Below, in pieces: positions 34,035 to 43,621 of a stretch of DNA of 64,000 bases. The stretch's first letter is position 1. Each line of letters begins with the position of its first letter. The notes beneath the pieces are model-generated. The model worked only from the letters and a program-made list of their open reading frames with translations. It was not told where the DNA came from and did not search any database. Position numbers and translations under genes: made by a program. Source of the stretch: Paludibacteraceae bacterium (lineage in GTDB: Bacteria; Bacteroidota; Bacteroidia; Bacteroidales; Paludibacteraceae); assembly GCA_017527905.1 (NCBI GenBank), contig JAFXPK010000030.1, forward strand, positions 184,668 through 248,667, read 5' to 3'.

Positions 34035-36362
34035 ATGAGAAAAATTCTGTTATTGTCCCTATTATTCTGCTGTATAAACATATTCGGGGAGGAGCACAAG
34101 CTATATGGAAACATATTTGACCGATCTACAGGAGCAAATATCTCCGATGTATCGGTTTCCTGCGAGGGAACGAACAAGGGCTCTTTCTCCAACAAAAACG
34201 GGTACTATGAAATCATGCTCGCTGACGGAGAATACACGATCTCCGTTGAGAACATGGGCTACAAAACCATCACTAAAAAGCTAACCATCAAGGGTAAGAA
34301 CAAGCATCAGGACTTTCACATGGACCTGGACTACGAGGAGCTGGACGAAGTAAAGATCACCAAGCACAAGCCTGACGAGAACGTGTCGATGCCGACGCTT
34401 GGCGTGCAACATGTCGACGCCCTATCCATGAAGAAGATGCCTTCACTCATGGGCGAGGTGGATGTCATCAAAGTTATCCAACTGATGCCCGGCGTGCAGA
34501 GCGCAGCGGAAGGAACGTCCGGATTCAGCGTCAGAGGAGGAAAGGCCGACCAGAACCTCATCCTATTGGATGACGCATGCCTTTACAATGCCTCCCACAT
34601 GATGGGCTTCTTCTCCATCTTCAACAATGACGTGATAAGCGAGGCGACACTGCTGAAGGGTGATATCCCGGCGCAATACGGAGGAAGGCTCTCCTCCGTA
34701 CTGAAAGTCGACACGAAGGAAGGCTTCCCCACCAAATTCCATGGGAACGGAGGCATAGGCTTAATATCCAGCCACATGATGCTGGACATCCCTATCGTCT
34801 CCAACAAGACCGCGCTGATGGTGGCCGCCAGAAGAACCTATGCGGATCTATTCCTCCCCCTTTCCAAACATGAATCGCTAAAAAAAACCAGTCTGTTCTT
34901 CTATGACATGAACGCTAAATTGTCCCACAAGATCAATGGCAAGAACAAATTGTTCTGGAGCGGATATTTGGGAACAGACAAAATGGGCATGAAAGAAAAT
35001 CTGGGGCTGAAATTCGGCAACACGAACACAACAATCCGATGGAACCACATATGGAACGACCAGACATCCGCCAACTTATCCGTCATCGGCACGAGATACA
35101 TCTACGACATAGATGTCTATTTATCGCCTTACGAGTGCTCGATAGACGCCGGAACGAGAGACTGGTCTATCATGTACGATTGGAAACACAAGAAAGAGAA
35201 CGGCGACCAACTTCAGGCTGGACTTTCCTCCACCTTTCACCGATTCAACCAAGGCTCCCTCTCGACTCCAGAGAAGCCGCAAGCCTATTACAACCTCTTC
35301 GAAGAAGAATCGTTAGAGGTGAGAAAGGCCCTTGAGCATGGCATATACGGCTCCTACGAGAAAAACTTCTCGAAGAGATTCCTTGTCAAATTCGGGCTCC
35401 GCCTCTCCATGTTCCAGAACGTGGGGAAGGAAAGGTTTTACCTAATGGACGACAACCATAAGTGCATCGACACCATCGATTACAAAAAGGGAGAAATATT
35501 CAACACAGAGTATCATGCGGAGCCTCGCATGGGCCTGCTATATAAGCTCACCCCCACCTCCTCCATCAAGGCGGCCTACACACGGACGGTTCAATACGCG
35601 CAGGTGGCCTGCAACTCCACAGGCGGACTTCCATTCGACGTATGGTTCCCTACGAGCAAGAACGTGAAGCCACAGATATGCAATCAATGGTCCACCGGCT
35701 ATTTCCGGAACTTCTCCGACAATAAATTCGAGACATCAGCGGAGCTCTTCTACAAAAAGATGCACAACGTGATAGACTTCAAGGACAACGCGAACATCTA
35801 CGGCAACGAGAAGATTGACGGGGAGATACGGACGGGGTCCGGTTTCGCCTACGGATTGGAGGTAATGCTAAAGAAAAACAGTGGCAAGCTGACAGGATGG
35901 ATCAGTTACACCTACGCACATACTTACCAGAAAATCGAGGAAATCAGCTTCGGGGAAAGGTACAAGTCTCCGTTCGACCGTCCGCACAACCTCACGGCCG
36001 TCCTCAGCTACGATATCACAAAACGGTTGAACGTATCCGCGAACTGGGTTTTCCTGAGCGGTCAGCCTTGCACCAATCCCTATGGCAAATACACGATCGA
36101 AAACACACCATATGCCATCTACACAGGCTACAGGAACCAAAGCAACTACCCCAACTACCATCGTCTGGACCTCTCCCTCACCTGGAAGACCAGGAAAAAA
36201 GAGAAGTGGGAAAGTGACTGGAACCTCTCCATCTACAACGCATACGCCAGACACAACACCTGGGCCGTTCTTTTCACACCTACGGACAACAACAACATAA
36301 GCACCACAAAAATGTATTTATTCTCCCTTGTACCATCTATTTCATATAATTTCAAATTCTGA
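34035..36362 (+). CDS. TonB-dependent receptor with carboxypeptidase-like domain
   Basis: A 775-aa outer membrane receptor. Residues 1-18 are a signal peptide. A carboxypeptidase-regulatory-like beta-sandwich follows (about 22-105; LYGNIFDRSTGANISDVSVS). The plug domain, at about 125-240, has LPGVQS-type sequence (IQLMPGVQSAAEGTSGFSVRGG) and ILLDDACLYN. The beta-barrel ends in the aromatic residue Phe. No SusD homologue follows; the partner is a DUF4249 lipoprotein, 1 nt overlapped (TGATG). Pairs of this kind import an unknown ligand across the outer membrane. The start is 6 nt after the previous gene's stop. Confidence 0.93.
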   Translation: MRKILLLSLLFCCINIFGEEHKLYGNIFDRSTGANISDVSVSCEGTNKGSFSNKNGYYEIMLADGEYTISVENMGYKTITKKLTIKGKNKHQDFHMDLDYEELDEVKITKHKPDENVSMPTLGVQHVDALSMKKMPSLMGEVDVIKVIQLMPGVQSAAEGTSGFSVRGGKADQNLILLDDACLYNASHMMGFFSIFNNDVISEATLLKGDIPAQYGGRLSSVLKVDTKEGFPTKFHGNGGIGLISSHMMLDIPIVSNKTALMVAARRTYADLFLPLSKHESLKKTSLFFYDMNAKLSHKINGKNKLFWSGYLGTDKMGMKENLGLKFGNTNTTIRWNHIWNDQTSANLSVIGTRYIYDIDVYLSPYECSIDAGTRDWSIMYDWKHKKENGDQLQAGLSSTFHRFNQGSLSTPEKPQAYYNLFEEESLEVRKALEHGIYGSYEKNFSKRFLVKFGLRLSMFQNVGKERFYLMDDNHKCIDTIDYKKGEIFNTEYHAEPRMGLLYKLTPTSSIKAAYTRTVQYAQVACNSTGGLPFDVWFPTSKNVKPQICNQWSTGYFRNFSDNKFETSAELFYKKMHNVIDFKDNANIYGNEKIDGEIRTGSGFAYGLEVMLKKNSGKLTGWISYTYAHTYQKIEEISFGERYKSPFDRPHNLTAVLSYDITKRLNVSANWVFLSGQPCTNPYGKYTIENTPYAIYTGYRNQSNYPNYHRLDLSLTWKTRKKEKWESDWNLSIYNAYARHNTWAVLFTPTDNNNISTTKMYLFSLVPSISYNFKF

Positions 36363-37276
36363 TGAAAAAACAAATCCAAATACTATTTTCCCTGTCCATG
36401 ATCCTCGTAGCGTTAGGATCTTGCGAAGAGGACATTATCATTGACACAGAGTCAGGAACACCCAAAGTGGGCATCTATGGTAGCATTACGACAGAAAGGA
36501 AGCACCACCGCATCACCATCAGCCGCACATCGGATTTCTATTCCGACAAGGAGATTGAGATGATTTCCGATGCCGAGGTATTCATCGTGGACAAAAACAC
36601 ATCGGACACCTTTCGTCTGACGGAACGCACCTCGGGCATATACGAGACGGATTCCGTGGCGGGGGTCATCAACCATTCGTATCGGTTGGAAGCCAACCTG
36701 ACCGACCATGGCGAAAAGATGCATTTCTATGCCGAAAGCACAATCGACTCGTGCCCGCGACAGATAGACTCCGTTCAAATCCACAAATACACCATGTTTG
36801 ACGAGGTGAGTGATGATATATATAAGGTTTGCCCATTTTTCCAGACCTTGGAAAAGAACATCTATTACATGTTCGATTTATCCATCAACGACATAAACAT
36901 CTCCGATACGTTATTTAGGAAAGCCCGACTGCATTTGGGGGCGATGAGCGGTCTATATTACAATGGTGAGGAGATGTCCATGATATACCAGGAACTCAAC
37001 GTCTATCCTCACGGACTCTTCTATTTGGATCAGACATTGACGAGAGAGAAGCTTCACATCGGAGACGTTGTCCACATCACAATGTATGGGATACCTAAAG
37101 GATATGCGAACTATTTGGATGACATCACCAATAGTATAGGGAGTAATCCGTTGATGGGCAGTCCGGCCAACGTCAGGACCAACATCATGGGGAAAGAAAA
37201 AGAGGCCGTCGGGTATTTCTACGCAGCCTCTTGTATTCACTTTCGCCAAAAAATCAGCAAACTTCCTGGGGAATAG
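36362..37276 (+). CDS. DUF4249 family lipoprotein
   Basis: A 304-aa protein with lipobox LGSC (Cys21) followed by acidic residues (EEDIIIDTE), which suggests surface exposure. The body is beta-rich. GIYGSITTERKHHRITISRTSDFYSDKEIEMISDAEVFI, in part, opens the DUF4249 domain. The gene is translationally coupled to the TonB-dependent receptor through a TGATG overlap and is thought to act with it, in the way SusD-like lipoproteins act with SusC. The last 23 nt overlap the end of the convergent DUF4301 gene. The ligand is unknown. Confidence 0.88.
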   Translation: MKKQIQILFSLSMILVALGSCEEDIIIDTESGTPKVGIYGSITTERKHHRITISRTSDFYSDKEIEMISDAEVFIVDKNTSDTFRLTERTSGIYETDSVAGVINHSYRLEANLTDHGEKMHFYAESTIDSCPRQIDSVQIHKYTMFDEVSDDIYKVCPFFQTLEKNIYYMFDLSINDINISDTLFRKARLHLGAMSGLYYNGEEMSMIYQELNVYPHGLFYLDQTLTREKLHIGDVVHITMYGIPKGYANYLDDITNSIGSNPLMGSPANVRTNIMGKEKEAVGYFYAASCIHFRQKISKLPGE

Positions 37277-38807
37277 ACTGATGTTCGTTACGAAGTAAAT
37301 CATTGATGACCTTAACCGGACAGAATGTCTCGATAGGCACCTCAACGAATATCGTATTCCAATCAGACATGGCACCATTCCAGAGGCCTGGAAGCTCCAA
37401 AGCTTTCAGATCCTTGCCATTCTTAGATTTAATGGAGATGAATCCCGTGTTAGGATCCACATATTTGGCCAGGTCATATTTCTCTCCTTTATAGTTTTTC
37501 ACGCCGCAAACAATATCCACAGGATTGAAGTGTGTCGCATTACGAAGGATGGACATCTGCTCCTCGTTGCTTTCGTCGAATTGGGAGCTCTCCAATATTT
37601 GTGCGGAGATGGTTCCGTTCGGGCACTGGCACATATACGGTCCGCCTCCAGGTTCCCCCTGGTTCTTCACCATACCACAAACACGTAATGGCCTGTCGAG
37701 CACCATCTTCAAGTAGGCGATTTTGTCCGCCTTCGTCTCCAACGGGTTAAATTTATTGACGACACACAATTTCTGCTGGCAGAAGTCCAGCATTTTTTGA
37801 ATGCTATCGTCGGAGAGCGATGTCCCTGACTCCAACGCCGAATGATACTCGAATATTGTTTTTTGCAGTTTCACCAACATACCCGCCAACACGAATTTAT
37901 TCTCGACGGTAGGCTGTTTATATATGTCAGGAGAGACGTTATCTATATTCTTAATGAAAATGATATCCGCATTGATGTCGTTCAGGTTCTTCAGCAGAGC
38001 GCCGTGACCGCCCGGGCGGAAAACCAAGTTGCCATCCTCGCCCCGCAACGGATTATTGTCCATGTCAACCGCCACGGTGTCCGTCGCATGGTTCTGGACA
38101 GAGAATGACACGTTGAAATCAGCGCCATAGCGGTAAGAGACATGCTCTTTCCTGCTTTCCCAAAGCAGCTTGAAGTAAGGGACATGTTCCTCTGAGACCG
38201 TGAAATGAAGGTTCACTTCACCCCTACTGTTTTTAGCGTACATCGTGCTCTCCACCAAATGTTCCTCGAAAGGAGTGCGCGCGCCATCCGCATAGTCATG
38301 GAAAAGCAACAACCCCTTCGGAAGGAACCCGTAATTCAGGCCTTTCTTGCCCAACAGGTTGTTAACCACATCCAAATACCTGCCCCTTTCCCTGAGCATC
38401 AAAGCGTCAATACCCTCATTGCGTTTGCATTTCGAATTCAAGGAAGAGAGAAAGGCAAAGTTCTCCAGATTATCGAAGAAACACGCCACGTCTTTGTCGT
38501 TCAGTTCATTCTTCCCCTTGGACAGGAACCCATAGAGGCTTTTGAACATACGGCTTGCCGCCCCCGAAGAGGGAACGAACTTGACAATCATCTTATTCTG
38601 CGTCAGATAATTACGCCACACATCAATACAATCATTTCGGTCAGATTCCTCCAAAACAGAGATTCCGTCGGACACAATAGCAGGCCGCTCGACTCTTATA
38701 TACGGAAAACCGTTTCTGAATCGAGATAACTGTTCCTCAAACACCTCCTTGGAAATACCCTTCTCATCCAAATAAGTTATATCCACATCCGTCAACATCA
38801 TGCTCAT
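37254..38807 (-). CDS. DUF4301 family protein
   Basis: A 517-aa soluble protein of a family nearly restricted to Bacteroidota. Notable segments are KFVPSSGAASRMFKSLYGFL (about residues 75-95), GLLLFHDYADGARTPFEEHLVE, FRPGGHGALLKNLNDINADIIFIKNIDNV (parts), RVCGMVKNQGEPGGGPY and WNTIFVEVPIETFCPVKVINDLL. The Ser/Gly-rich GAASRM segment and the Asn/Asp-rich core look like a nucleotidyltransferase-type fold, as in UDP-sugar pyrophosphorylases; this is an inference and no activity is known. The gene converges on, and overlaps by 23 nt, the DUF4249 gene. Confidence 0.85.
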   Translation of the reverse strand: MSMMLTDVDITYLDEKGISKEVFEEQLSRFRNGFPYIRVERPAIVSDGISVLEESDRNDCIDVWRNYLTQNKMIVKFVPSSGAASRMFKSLYGFLSKGKNELNDKDVACFFDNLENFAFLSSLNSKCKRNEGIDALMLRERGRYLDVVNNLLGKKGLNYGFLPKGLLLFHDYADGARTPFEEHLVESTMYAKNSRGEVNLHFTVSEEHVPYFKLLWESRKEHVSYRYGADFNVSFSVQNHATDTVAVDMDNNPLRGEDGNLVFRPGGHGALLKNLNDINADIIFIKNIDNVSPDIYKQPTVENKFVLAGMLVKLQKTIFEYHSALESGTSLSDDSIQKMLDFCQQKLCVVNKFNPLETKADKIAYLKMVLDRPLRVCGMVKNQGEPGGGPYMCQCPNGTISAQILESSQFDESNEEQMSILRNATHFNPVDIVCGVKNYKGEKYDLAKYVDPNTGFISIKSKNGKDLKALELPGLWNGAMSDWNTIFVEVPIETFCPVKVINDLLRNEHQSIPQEVC

Positions 38808-38861
38808 TTAATTTTCTGCTAATGTAGCAAAAAAATGTGTAAGAATCAATAGCAAAATGGT

Positions 38862-38869
38862 TATTTTTG
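38862..38869 (+). promoter_or_regulatory. -7 element for the radical SAM gene
   Basis: TATTTTTG matches TAnnTTTG and lies 27 nt before the ATG in the divergent gap with DUF4301. Confidence 0.4.
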
Positions 38870-38896
38870 TAAAAACTTGCAAGGAATTCGTAAAGT

Positions 38897-39835
38897 ATGC
38901 CACAGGATTGTAAAAGATACTTGGATTATTCATCCCATTTAGCGGATATTTTCCCCCACAAGATGCAAAAAATTTCCGTCAATGGAGGCTTTTCATGCCC
39001 CAACCGCGACGGCCGGATTTCCAAAGGAGGATGCACCTACTGCAACAACCGGACTTTTCATCCCGACTATTGCCAATCCACCAAAAGCATTACCGAACAG
39101 ATAGAGGAAGGCATCGCTTTTTTCTCCAGGAAATACAAATCCATGCGTTATTTGGCATACTTCCAATCATACACCAACACATACGGCGAGACGCAACGCC
39201 TCATCGAGAAATACGAGGAGGCACTCTCCCACCCGCTTGTGGACGGGCTCATCCTCGGCACAAGACCCGATTGCATGGCTGACGATCTGCTAGCCTATTT
39301 GTCAGAACTCTCCAGACGGAAGTATGTAATGGTCGAATATGGTGTGGAATCCACGGATGACGATTCTCTACGACTAATCAACAGAGGGCACACCTTCTCG
39401 GACGCACAGGCGGCAATCAGGAAGACCGCCTCCGCAGGTGTGCATACTTGTGCGCATCTAATCCTCGGATTGCCAAAAGAAAGCAGGGAGACCATGCTGG
39501 AACACGCCCGTAGAATAGCGGAGCTACCCCTCGACACGATTAAATTGCACCAATTGCAGCTGATCAAAGGGACAGTGATGGCTAGGCAGCATGAGGAACA
39601 CCCCGAATGGTTCCACCTTTTCACAGCGGACGAGTATATCGACCTCGCCATCGATTTCCTTGAATTACTGCCACGCACCATAGTGGTCGAACGATTCGTC
39701 TCCCAATCCCCCAAAGATCTGCTGATCGCCCCCGATTGGGGATTGAAAAACTACGAGTTCACCGCCAAACTGGAGAAGCGGCTGGCGGAAAGGGACACCT
39801 TTCAGGGACGCTGTTTCGGCACATCGTCCCTTTAA
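38897..39835 (+). CDS. TIGR01212 family radical SAM protein
   Basis: A 312-aa protein with CPNRDGRISKGGCTYC, the TIGR01212 form of the radical SAM cluster motif (Cys34, Cys46, Cys49). YFQSYTNTYG, GTRPDCMADDLLAYL, EYGVES and LILGLPKES are SAM-binding or barrel segments. LPPRTIVVERF-type sequence near the end (LLPRTIVVERFVSQSP) is also typical. The family, represented by YhcC, has no assigned reaction; a tRNA or rRNA modification role has been proposed. The gene stands alone. Confidence 0.93.
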   Translation: MPQDCKRYLDYSSHLADIFPHKMQKISVNGGFSCPNRDGRISKGGCTYCNNRTFHPDYCQSTKSITEQIEEGIAFFSRKYKSMRYLAYFQSYTNTYGETQRLIEKYEEALSHPLVDGLILGTRPDCMADDLLAYLSELSRRKYVMVEYGVESTDDDSLRLINRGHTFSDAQAAIRKTASAGVHTCAHLILGLPKESRETMLEHARRIAELPLDTIKLHQLQLIKGTVMARQHEEHPEWFHLFTADEYIDLAIDFLELLPRTIVVERFVSQSPKDLLIAPDWGLKNYEFTAKLEKRLAERDTFQGRCFGTSSL

Positions 39836-39972
39836 CGTCCACCCACCGAAGCACCGCCTGGAAATTTCAGATTGCAAGGATATCAAGTCTCGAAGCGCCC
39901 CATGCCAAGAAAAAACCACAGAGGCCAACCGACTTTTTCGCCCGTAGCGCATAGATTTAACGGGAAAATATG

Positions 39973-39981
39973 TAAATTTGC
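39973..39981 (+). promoter_or_regulatory. -7 element for the IMP dehydrogenase family gene
   Basis: TAAATTTGC matches TAnnTTTG, 44 nt before the ATG at 40026. Confidence 0.45.
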
Positions 39982-40025
39982 AAAATTTTTCATAGGAAGA
40001 AAAGTAACAAAATAGATATCATAGT

Positions 40026-41519
40026 ATGGCCAAGATTCTAAATGACGTATCAAGAACATTCGGCGAGTTTCTTCTCATTCCCGGATTAACGACAAAAGAG
40101 TGTATTCCGAGCAACGTGTCGCTCAAAACGCCGCTTGTGAAGTTCAAGAAGGGCGAAAAATCTGCGATTAACCTGAACATTCCGTTCGTATCAGCCATCA
40201 TGCAGGCAGTCTCCGATTCGGGTCTTGCCATCGAATTGGCGAGGAATGGTGGTCTCTCCTTCATCTTCGGTTCCCAACCAATTGAATCTCAGGCTGAAAT
40301 GGTCAGGAGAGTGAAGAACTTTAAGGCTGGTTTCGTGATCAGTGATACGAACGTCAAGCCAGACACTTCGTTGGCGGATGCGATCAGCCTGATCGGGCTT
40401 ACAGGCCACTCCACTATCGGCGTCACTTCCGACGGAACACCGAACGGAAAGTTGGAGGGTCTTTTGACCAGCCGTGACTACCGCGCGGACAAAGAGGACC
40501 TTACCGCTCCAGTGAAGAATTTCATGACTCCATTCGAGAAACTGACGGTCGGAAAATTGGGCATCACCCTCTCAGAGGCGAACCAAATCATCTGGGAGCA
40601 CAAACTGAACACATTGCCTATCGTTGACGACAAGGGCAATCTGCAATATTTCGTATTCAGGAAAGACTACAACAGCCATCACGAGAACCCTAACGAGTTG
40701 TCTGACAGCGACAAGAAGTTGCTCGTCGGCGCAGGCATCAACTCACGCGACTATGAGAAGCGTGTCCCTGCGTTAGTGGAGGCTGGTGTGGACGTTCTCT
40801 GCATCGACTCTTCGGATGGTTTCTCCGAGTGGCAAAAAGAGACATTAGGCTGGATCAAGTCTAAATACGGCGACAAAGTGAAGGTGGGTGCCGGCAACGT
40901 GGTGGACGCAGAAGGCTTCAACTACCTCGTAGAGGCTGGTGCGGACTTCATCAAAGTAGGTATCGGTGGCGGTTCCATCTGTATCACCCGTGAGCAGAAA
41001 GGTATCGGTAGAGGTCAAGCGACAGCCTTGATGGACGTAGCTAAGGCGAGGGCCGAATACTTCGAGAAAACGGGTATCTACGTGCCAATCTGCAGCGACG
41101 GCGGTCTTGTGCACGATTACCACATGGTGTTGGCTTTGGCCATGGGTGCGGACTTCCTCATGATGGGACGTTACTTCGCACGCTTCGACGAGTCTCCTAC
41201 TAAGAAGTTGACCATCGGAAACAGAATCGTGAAGGAATATTGGGGCGAGGGTTCCAACCGCGCGAAGAACTGGCAACGCTATGACATGGGCGGAAGCGCA
41301 GCCTTGAAGTTCGAGGAGGGCGTCGACAGCTACGTTCCTTACGCAGGTAAGATGAAGGACAACCTGAACCAAACATTGGGCAAGATCATCTCCACGATGT
41401 GCAGCTGCGGATCCATCACGATCCCGGAATTGCAGGAGAAAGCGAAGATCACCATGGTATCCTCCACTTCCATCATCGAGGGCGGTGCTCACGATGTTAT
41501 TTTGAAGGAGCAGGGATAA
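40026..41519 (+). CDS. guaB: IMP dehydrogenase family protein
   Basis: A 497-aa protein with the TIM barrel interrupted by a CBS pair (about residues 100-220). The catalytic loop reads [13 protein letters not shown] with Cys319. The canonical GuaB loop has Pro in place of the second Gly and Thr in place of Ile. [29 protein letters not shown] follows, in part, with the flap NWQRYDMGG carrying Arg-Tyr. IMPDH converts IMP to XMP with NAD+. The ends and several motifs belong to a divergent Bacteroidota version that often coexists with a second GuaB, so a different or GMP-reductase-like role remains possible. A strong terminator follows. Confidence 0.82.
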   Translation: MAKILNDVSRTFGEFLLIPGLTTKECIPSNVSLKTPLVKFKKGEKSAINLNIPFVSAIMQAVSDSGLAIELARNGGLSFIFGSQPIESQAEMVRRVKNFKAGFVISDTNVKPDTSLADAISLIGLTGHSTIGVTSDGTPNGKLEGLLTSRDYRADKEDLTAPVKNFMTPFEKLTVGKLGITLSEANQIIWEHKLNTLPIVDDKGNLQYFVFRKDYNSHHENPNELSDSDKKLLVGAGINSRDYEKRVPALVEAGVDVLCIDSSDGFSEWQKETLGWIKSKYGDKVKVGAGNVVDAEGFNYLVEAGADFIKVGIGGGSICITREQKGIGRGQATALMDVAKARAEYFEKTGIYVPICSDGGLVHDYHMVLALAMGADFLMMGRYFARFDESPTKKLTIGNRIVKEYWGEGSNRAKNWQRYDMGGSAALKFEEGVDSYVPYAGKMKDNLNQTLGKIISTMCSCGSITIPELQEKAKITMVSSTSIIEGGAHDVILKEQG

Positions 41520-41540
41520 TCCATAAATCGACAGAAAAGC

Positions 41541-41573
41541 AAAGGCGTAACTCATTGAGCTACGCCTTTTTTT
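41541..41573 (+). terminator. strong terminator of the IMP dehydrogenase family gene
   Basis: AAAGGCGTA (41541-41549) pairs with TACGCCTTT (41561-41569), extended by CTCATTGAG inside the loop, followed by a run of seven T in all. Confidence 0.9.
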
Positions 41574-41601
41574 ATTCTCTGTTATCGTAAAAAACGATGG
41601 T

Positions 41602-42042
41602 TTAGACTCTCACTTTGACCACAATCTTTTTCGTGATTCCCTCACCGATGATCGGCATGTGACCATCCTGCGGGAAGAAAATGGCGAAGTCCCCCACCCC
41701 CAAATCGATGCGGGTAGACACTGGAGCGTCATAAAAGGCGATGTCCTTATCCTTGTGGACCTCCACCGGTGCGCCTAAGGCGATTCGTTTCGCATAGACA
41801 ACCGTCTCGCCAGCCGTGATAGGGATCTGTATGTCGATGTAATCGTCGTGCGTCTCATAGCGAGCCCCTTCCAGGGGACGCAAAGGCACTTCGTCCACGT
41901 TGATGTAGATATTATCGTCGACCACAATCCGTCCCGGCTTCAGCTTCGAGAAATCCAGCTGGCGGATAAAATCGAACGCCAACTCGAAGCGAGGATGAAG
42001 GGAGACGTACGACAAAAGATTGTCCAAAGAGTCTACCACCAT
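41602..42042 (-). CDS. YhcH/YjgK/YiaL family protein (DUF386)
   Basis: A 146-aa cupin-like protein. ARYETHDDYIDIQIPITAGETV (about residues 60-80), with His and Glu ligands, and FAIFFPQDGHMPII near 120 fit the YhcH/EbgC fold, which binds a metal. Members accompany sugar or sialic-acid catabolism and sometimes beta-galactosidase (EbgC); no such genes are nearby. The start is 6 nt after the rubrerythrin stop, so these are co-transcribed. The link may be oxidative stress or chance; I make no claim. Confidence 0.88.
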   Translation of the reverse strand: MVVDSLDNLLSYVSLHPRFELAFDFIRQLDFSKLKPGRIVVDDNIYINVDEVPLRPLEGARYETHDDYIDIQIPITAGETVVYAKRIALGAPVEVHKDKDIAFYDAPVSTRIDLGVGDFAIFFPQDGHMPIIGEGITKKIVVKVRV

Positions 42043-42048
42043 AGTCTT

Positions 42049-42600
42049 TTATTTTTTGAAATAACGGTTATACAATCCCTCGAATCCCTTTCCGTGGCGG
42101 GCTTCGTCCTTGGCCATCTCATGCACGGTATCGTGGATAGCGTCCAGATTCAGTTCCTTCGCGCGTTTAGCGATTCTCATCTTATCCTCACAAGCGCCCG
42201 CCTCTGCGTTCTTACGCTTCTCGAGGTTCGTTTTAGTATCCCATACCACATCGCCCAGCAACTCAGCGAATTTAGCGGCATGTTCTGCCTCCTCCCATGC
42301 GTAACGTTTGAAAGCCTCCGCAATTTCAGGATAGCCTTCCCTGTCCGCTTGGCGACTCATCGCGAGGTACATACCCACCTCCGAGCACTCTCCGTTGAAG
42401 TGAGCGTTCAAATCCTTGATCATCTCGTCGTCGCAACCCTTAGCCACGCCAATCACGTGCTCAGTAACGAACGAAAGGGCCTCGTCAGACTCCTCCAACT
42501 TCTTGAACTTAGAGGCTGGCACCTTACATTGAGGACACTTCTCAGGAGCTGAATCACCTTCGTGGACATAGCCACACACTGTACAAATAAACTTAGCCAT
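42049..42600 (-). CDS. reverse rubrerythrin (NADH peroxidase-type)
   Basis: A 183-aa protein with the rubredoxin-like Fe(SCys)4 domain at the N-terminus (Cys6, Cys9, Cys22, Cys25), ahead of the ferritin-like diiron domain. That order is the reverse of classical rubrerythrin. The four-helix bundle has [27 protein letters not shown] and [18 protein letters not shown], supplying Glu and His diiron ligands. It reduces hydrogen peroxide in anaerobes, with reductant from NAD(P)H. YhcH is 6 nt downstream. An oxidative-stress regulon is likely. Confidence 0.95.
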   Translation of the reverse strand: MAKFICTVCGYVHEGDSAPEKCPQCKVPASKFKKLEESDEALSFVTEHVIGVAKGCDDEMIKDLNAHFNGECSEVGMYLAMSRQADREGYPEIAEAFKRYAWEEAEHAAKFAELLGDVVWDTKTNLEKRKNAEAGACEDKMRIAKRAKELNLDAIHDTVHEMAKDEARHGKGFEGLYNRYFKK

Positions 42601-42756
42601 AAAATATTGTTTTAAAAGTATTTAATATATGATTCTGATAATTTCTCGTTGTCAAATGGTCCCTCTCAGGACAATAGCCACACATTCATTTCAAAGCCAT
42701 AACAACGTAAAGTTACAATTTTTATGGCACAGAACAAATTACTGATGTAAAATATT

Positions 42757-42764
42757 TATCTTTG
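42757..42764 (+). promoter_or_regulatory. -7 element for the SDR gene
   Basis: TATCTTTG matches TAnnTTTG and lies 42 nt before the SDR start. Confidence 0.5.
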
Positions 42765-42806
42765 CATTGATATGAAGTATAATGTTTCAAATAACACTAA
42801 AAGATT

Positions 42807-43532
42807 ATGAAAACAGATGTGAGAGGAAGATGGGCACTTATCACAGGCGCCAACAGGGGTATTGGCTACAGAGTGACGAAATTCATGGCATCGCAGGGCT
42901 GCAACCTAATCCTGCATAGCCGTAGCCTAGACCACACAAGGGACGTATTGGAGGAAGTGAAGGCGATGGGTGTCGAGGCCTATTGCGTCGCCGCCGAATT
43001 ATCGAACCCGAAGGAGGTGGAGAAAATGATCCAGGAGATCAAGGGGAAAGGCACGCAGGTGGATTTGCTGTTCAACAACGCGGCGGTTCAGATCGCCTAC
43101 AGGACGCAATATTTCGAGACGCCAGTGGAAGACTATTCCACCAGTTTCTACATCAACACAATCGCTCCTATGATGCTCTGCTACGCGTTCGTGCCGGACA
43201 TGATCAAGCGAGGATTCGGACGTGTGATCAACACGACCAGCGGCATCAAGAACGAGCCGGAACAGGCAGGTTATTCCGCAAGCAAGGCCGCGTTGGACAA
43301 GGTGACCACCGATTTGGCAGGGACAGTAGACGGAACGGACGTGATCATCAGTTTGGCGGATCCAGGATGGTGCAGGACCGACCTCGGAGGACCTAAGGCA
43401 CCGAACGACCCGGACTCCACCATTCCAGGCATGGTGCTTGGCGCATTCGTCAATGACAAGAAGAGCGGAAGACTCTTTGCGGCGCAAGACTATGCGGGAC
43501 TCACGTTGGATGAAGCCTTGCAAAAGATATAA
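42807..43532 (+). CDS. short-chain dehydrogenase/reductase (SDR)
   Basis: A 241-aa classical SDR. The NAD(P)-binding TGANRGIG is at about residues 14-21, NNAA near 91, the catalytic Ser in INTTSGIK near 143 and YSASK near 158. A basic residue (HSRSLDH) after strand two favours NADPH. The substrate cannot be told. Although 3-beta-hydroxysteroid dehydrogenases belong to this family, this gene lies 31 kb from the reductase pair at 9.4-11.5 kb, so a functional link is speculative. It has its own promoter and terminator. Confidence 0.92.
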   Translation: MKTDVRGRWALITGANRGIGYRVTKFMASQGCNLILHSRSLDHTRDVLEEVKAMGVEAYCVAAELSNPKEVEKMIQEIKGKGTQVDLLFNNAAVQIAYRTQYFETPVEDYSTSFYINTIAPMMLCYAFVPDMIKRGFGRVINTTSGIKNEPEQAGYSASKAALDKVTTDLAGTVDGTDVIISLADPGWCRTDLGGPKAPNDPDSTIPGMVLGAFVNDKKSGRLFAAQDYAGLTLDEALQKI

Positions 43533-43557
43533 GCAGAAACATCCCCTCGGGAAAAAG

Positions 43558-43584
43558 AAAGGCAGCCTAATCGGTTGCCTTTTC
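43558..43584 (+). terminator. terminator of the SDR gene
   Basis: AAAGGCAGCC (43558-43567) pairs with GGTTGCCTTT (one G-U pair) around a short loop, followed by TTCG and a T-rich stretch. Confidence 0.75.
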
Positions 43585-43621
43585 GTTTATATAAGTTTGG
43601 GCGTCCAGTCCGGAAGAGACC

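Noticed and set aside
42807..43532. SDR as the 3-beta-hydroxysteroid dehydrogenase partner of the reductase pair
   Set aside because: It is 31 kb away with its own promoter and terminator, and SDR specificity cannot be read from motifs.
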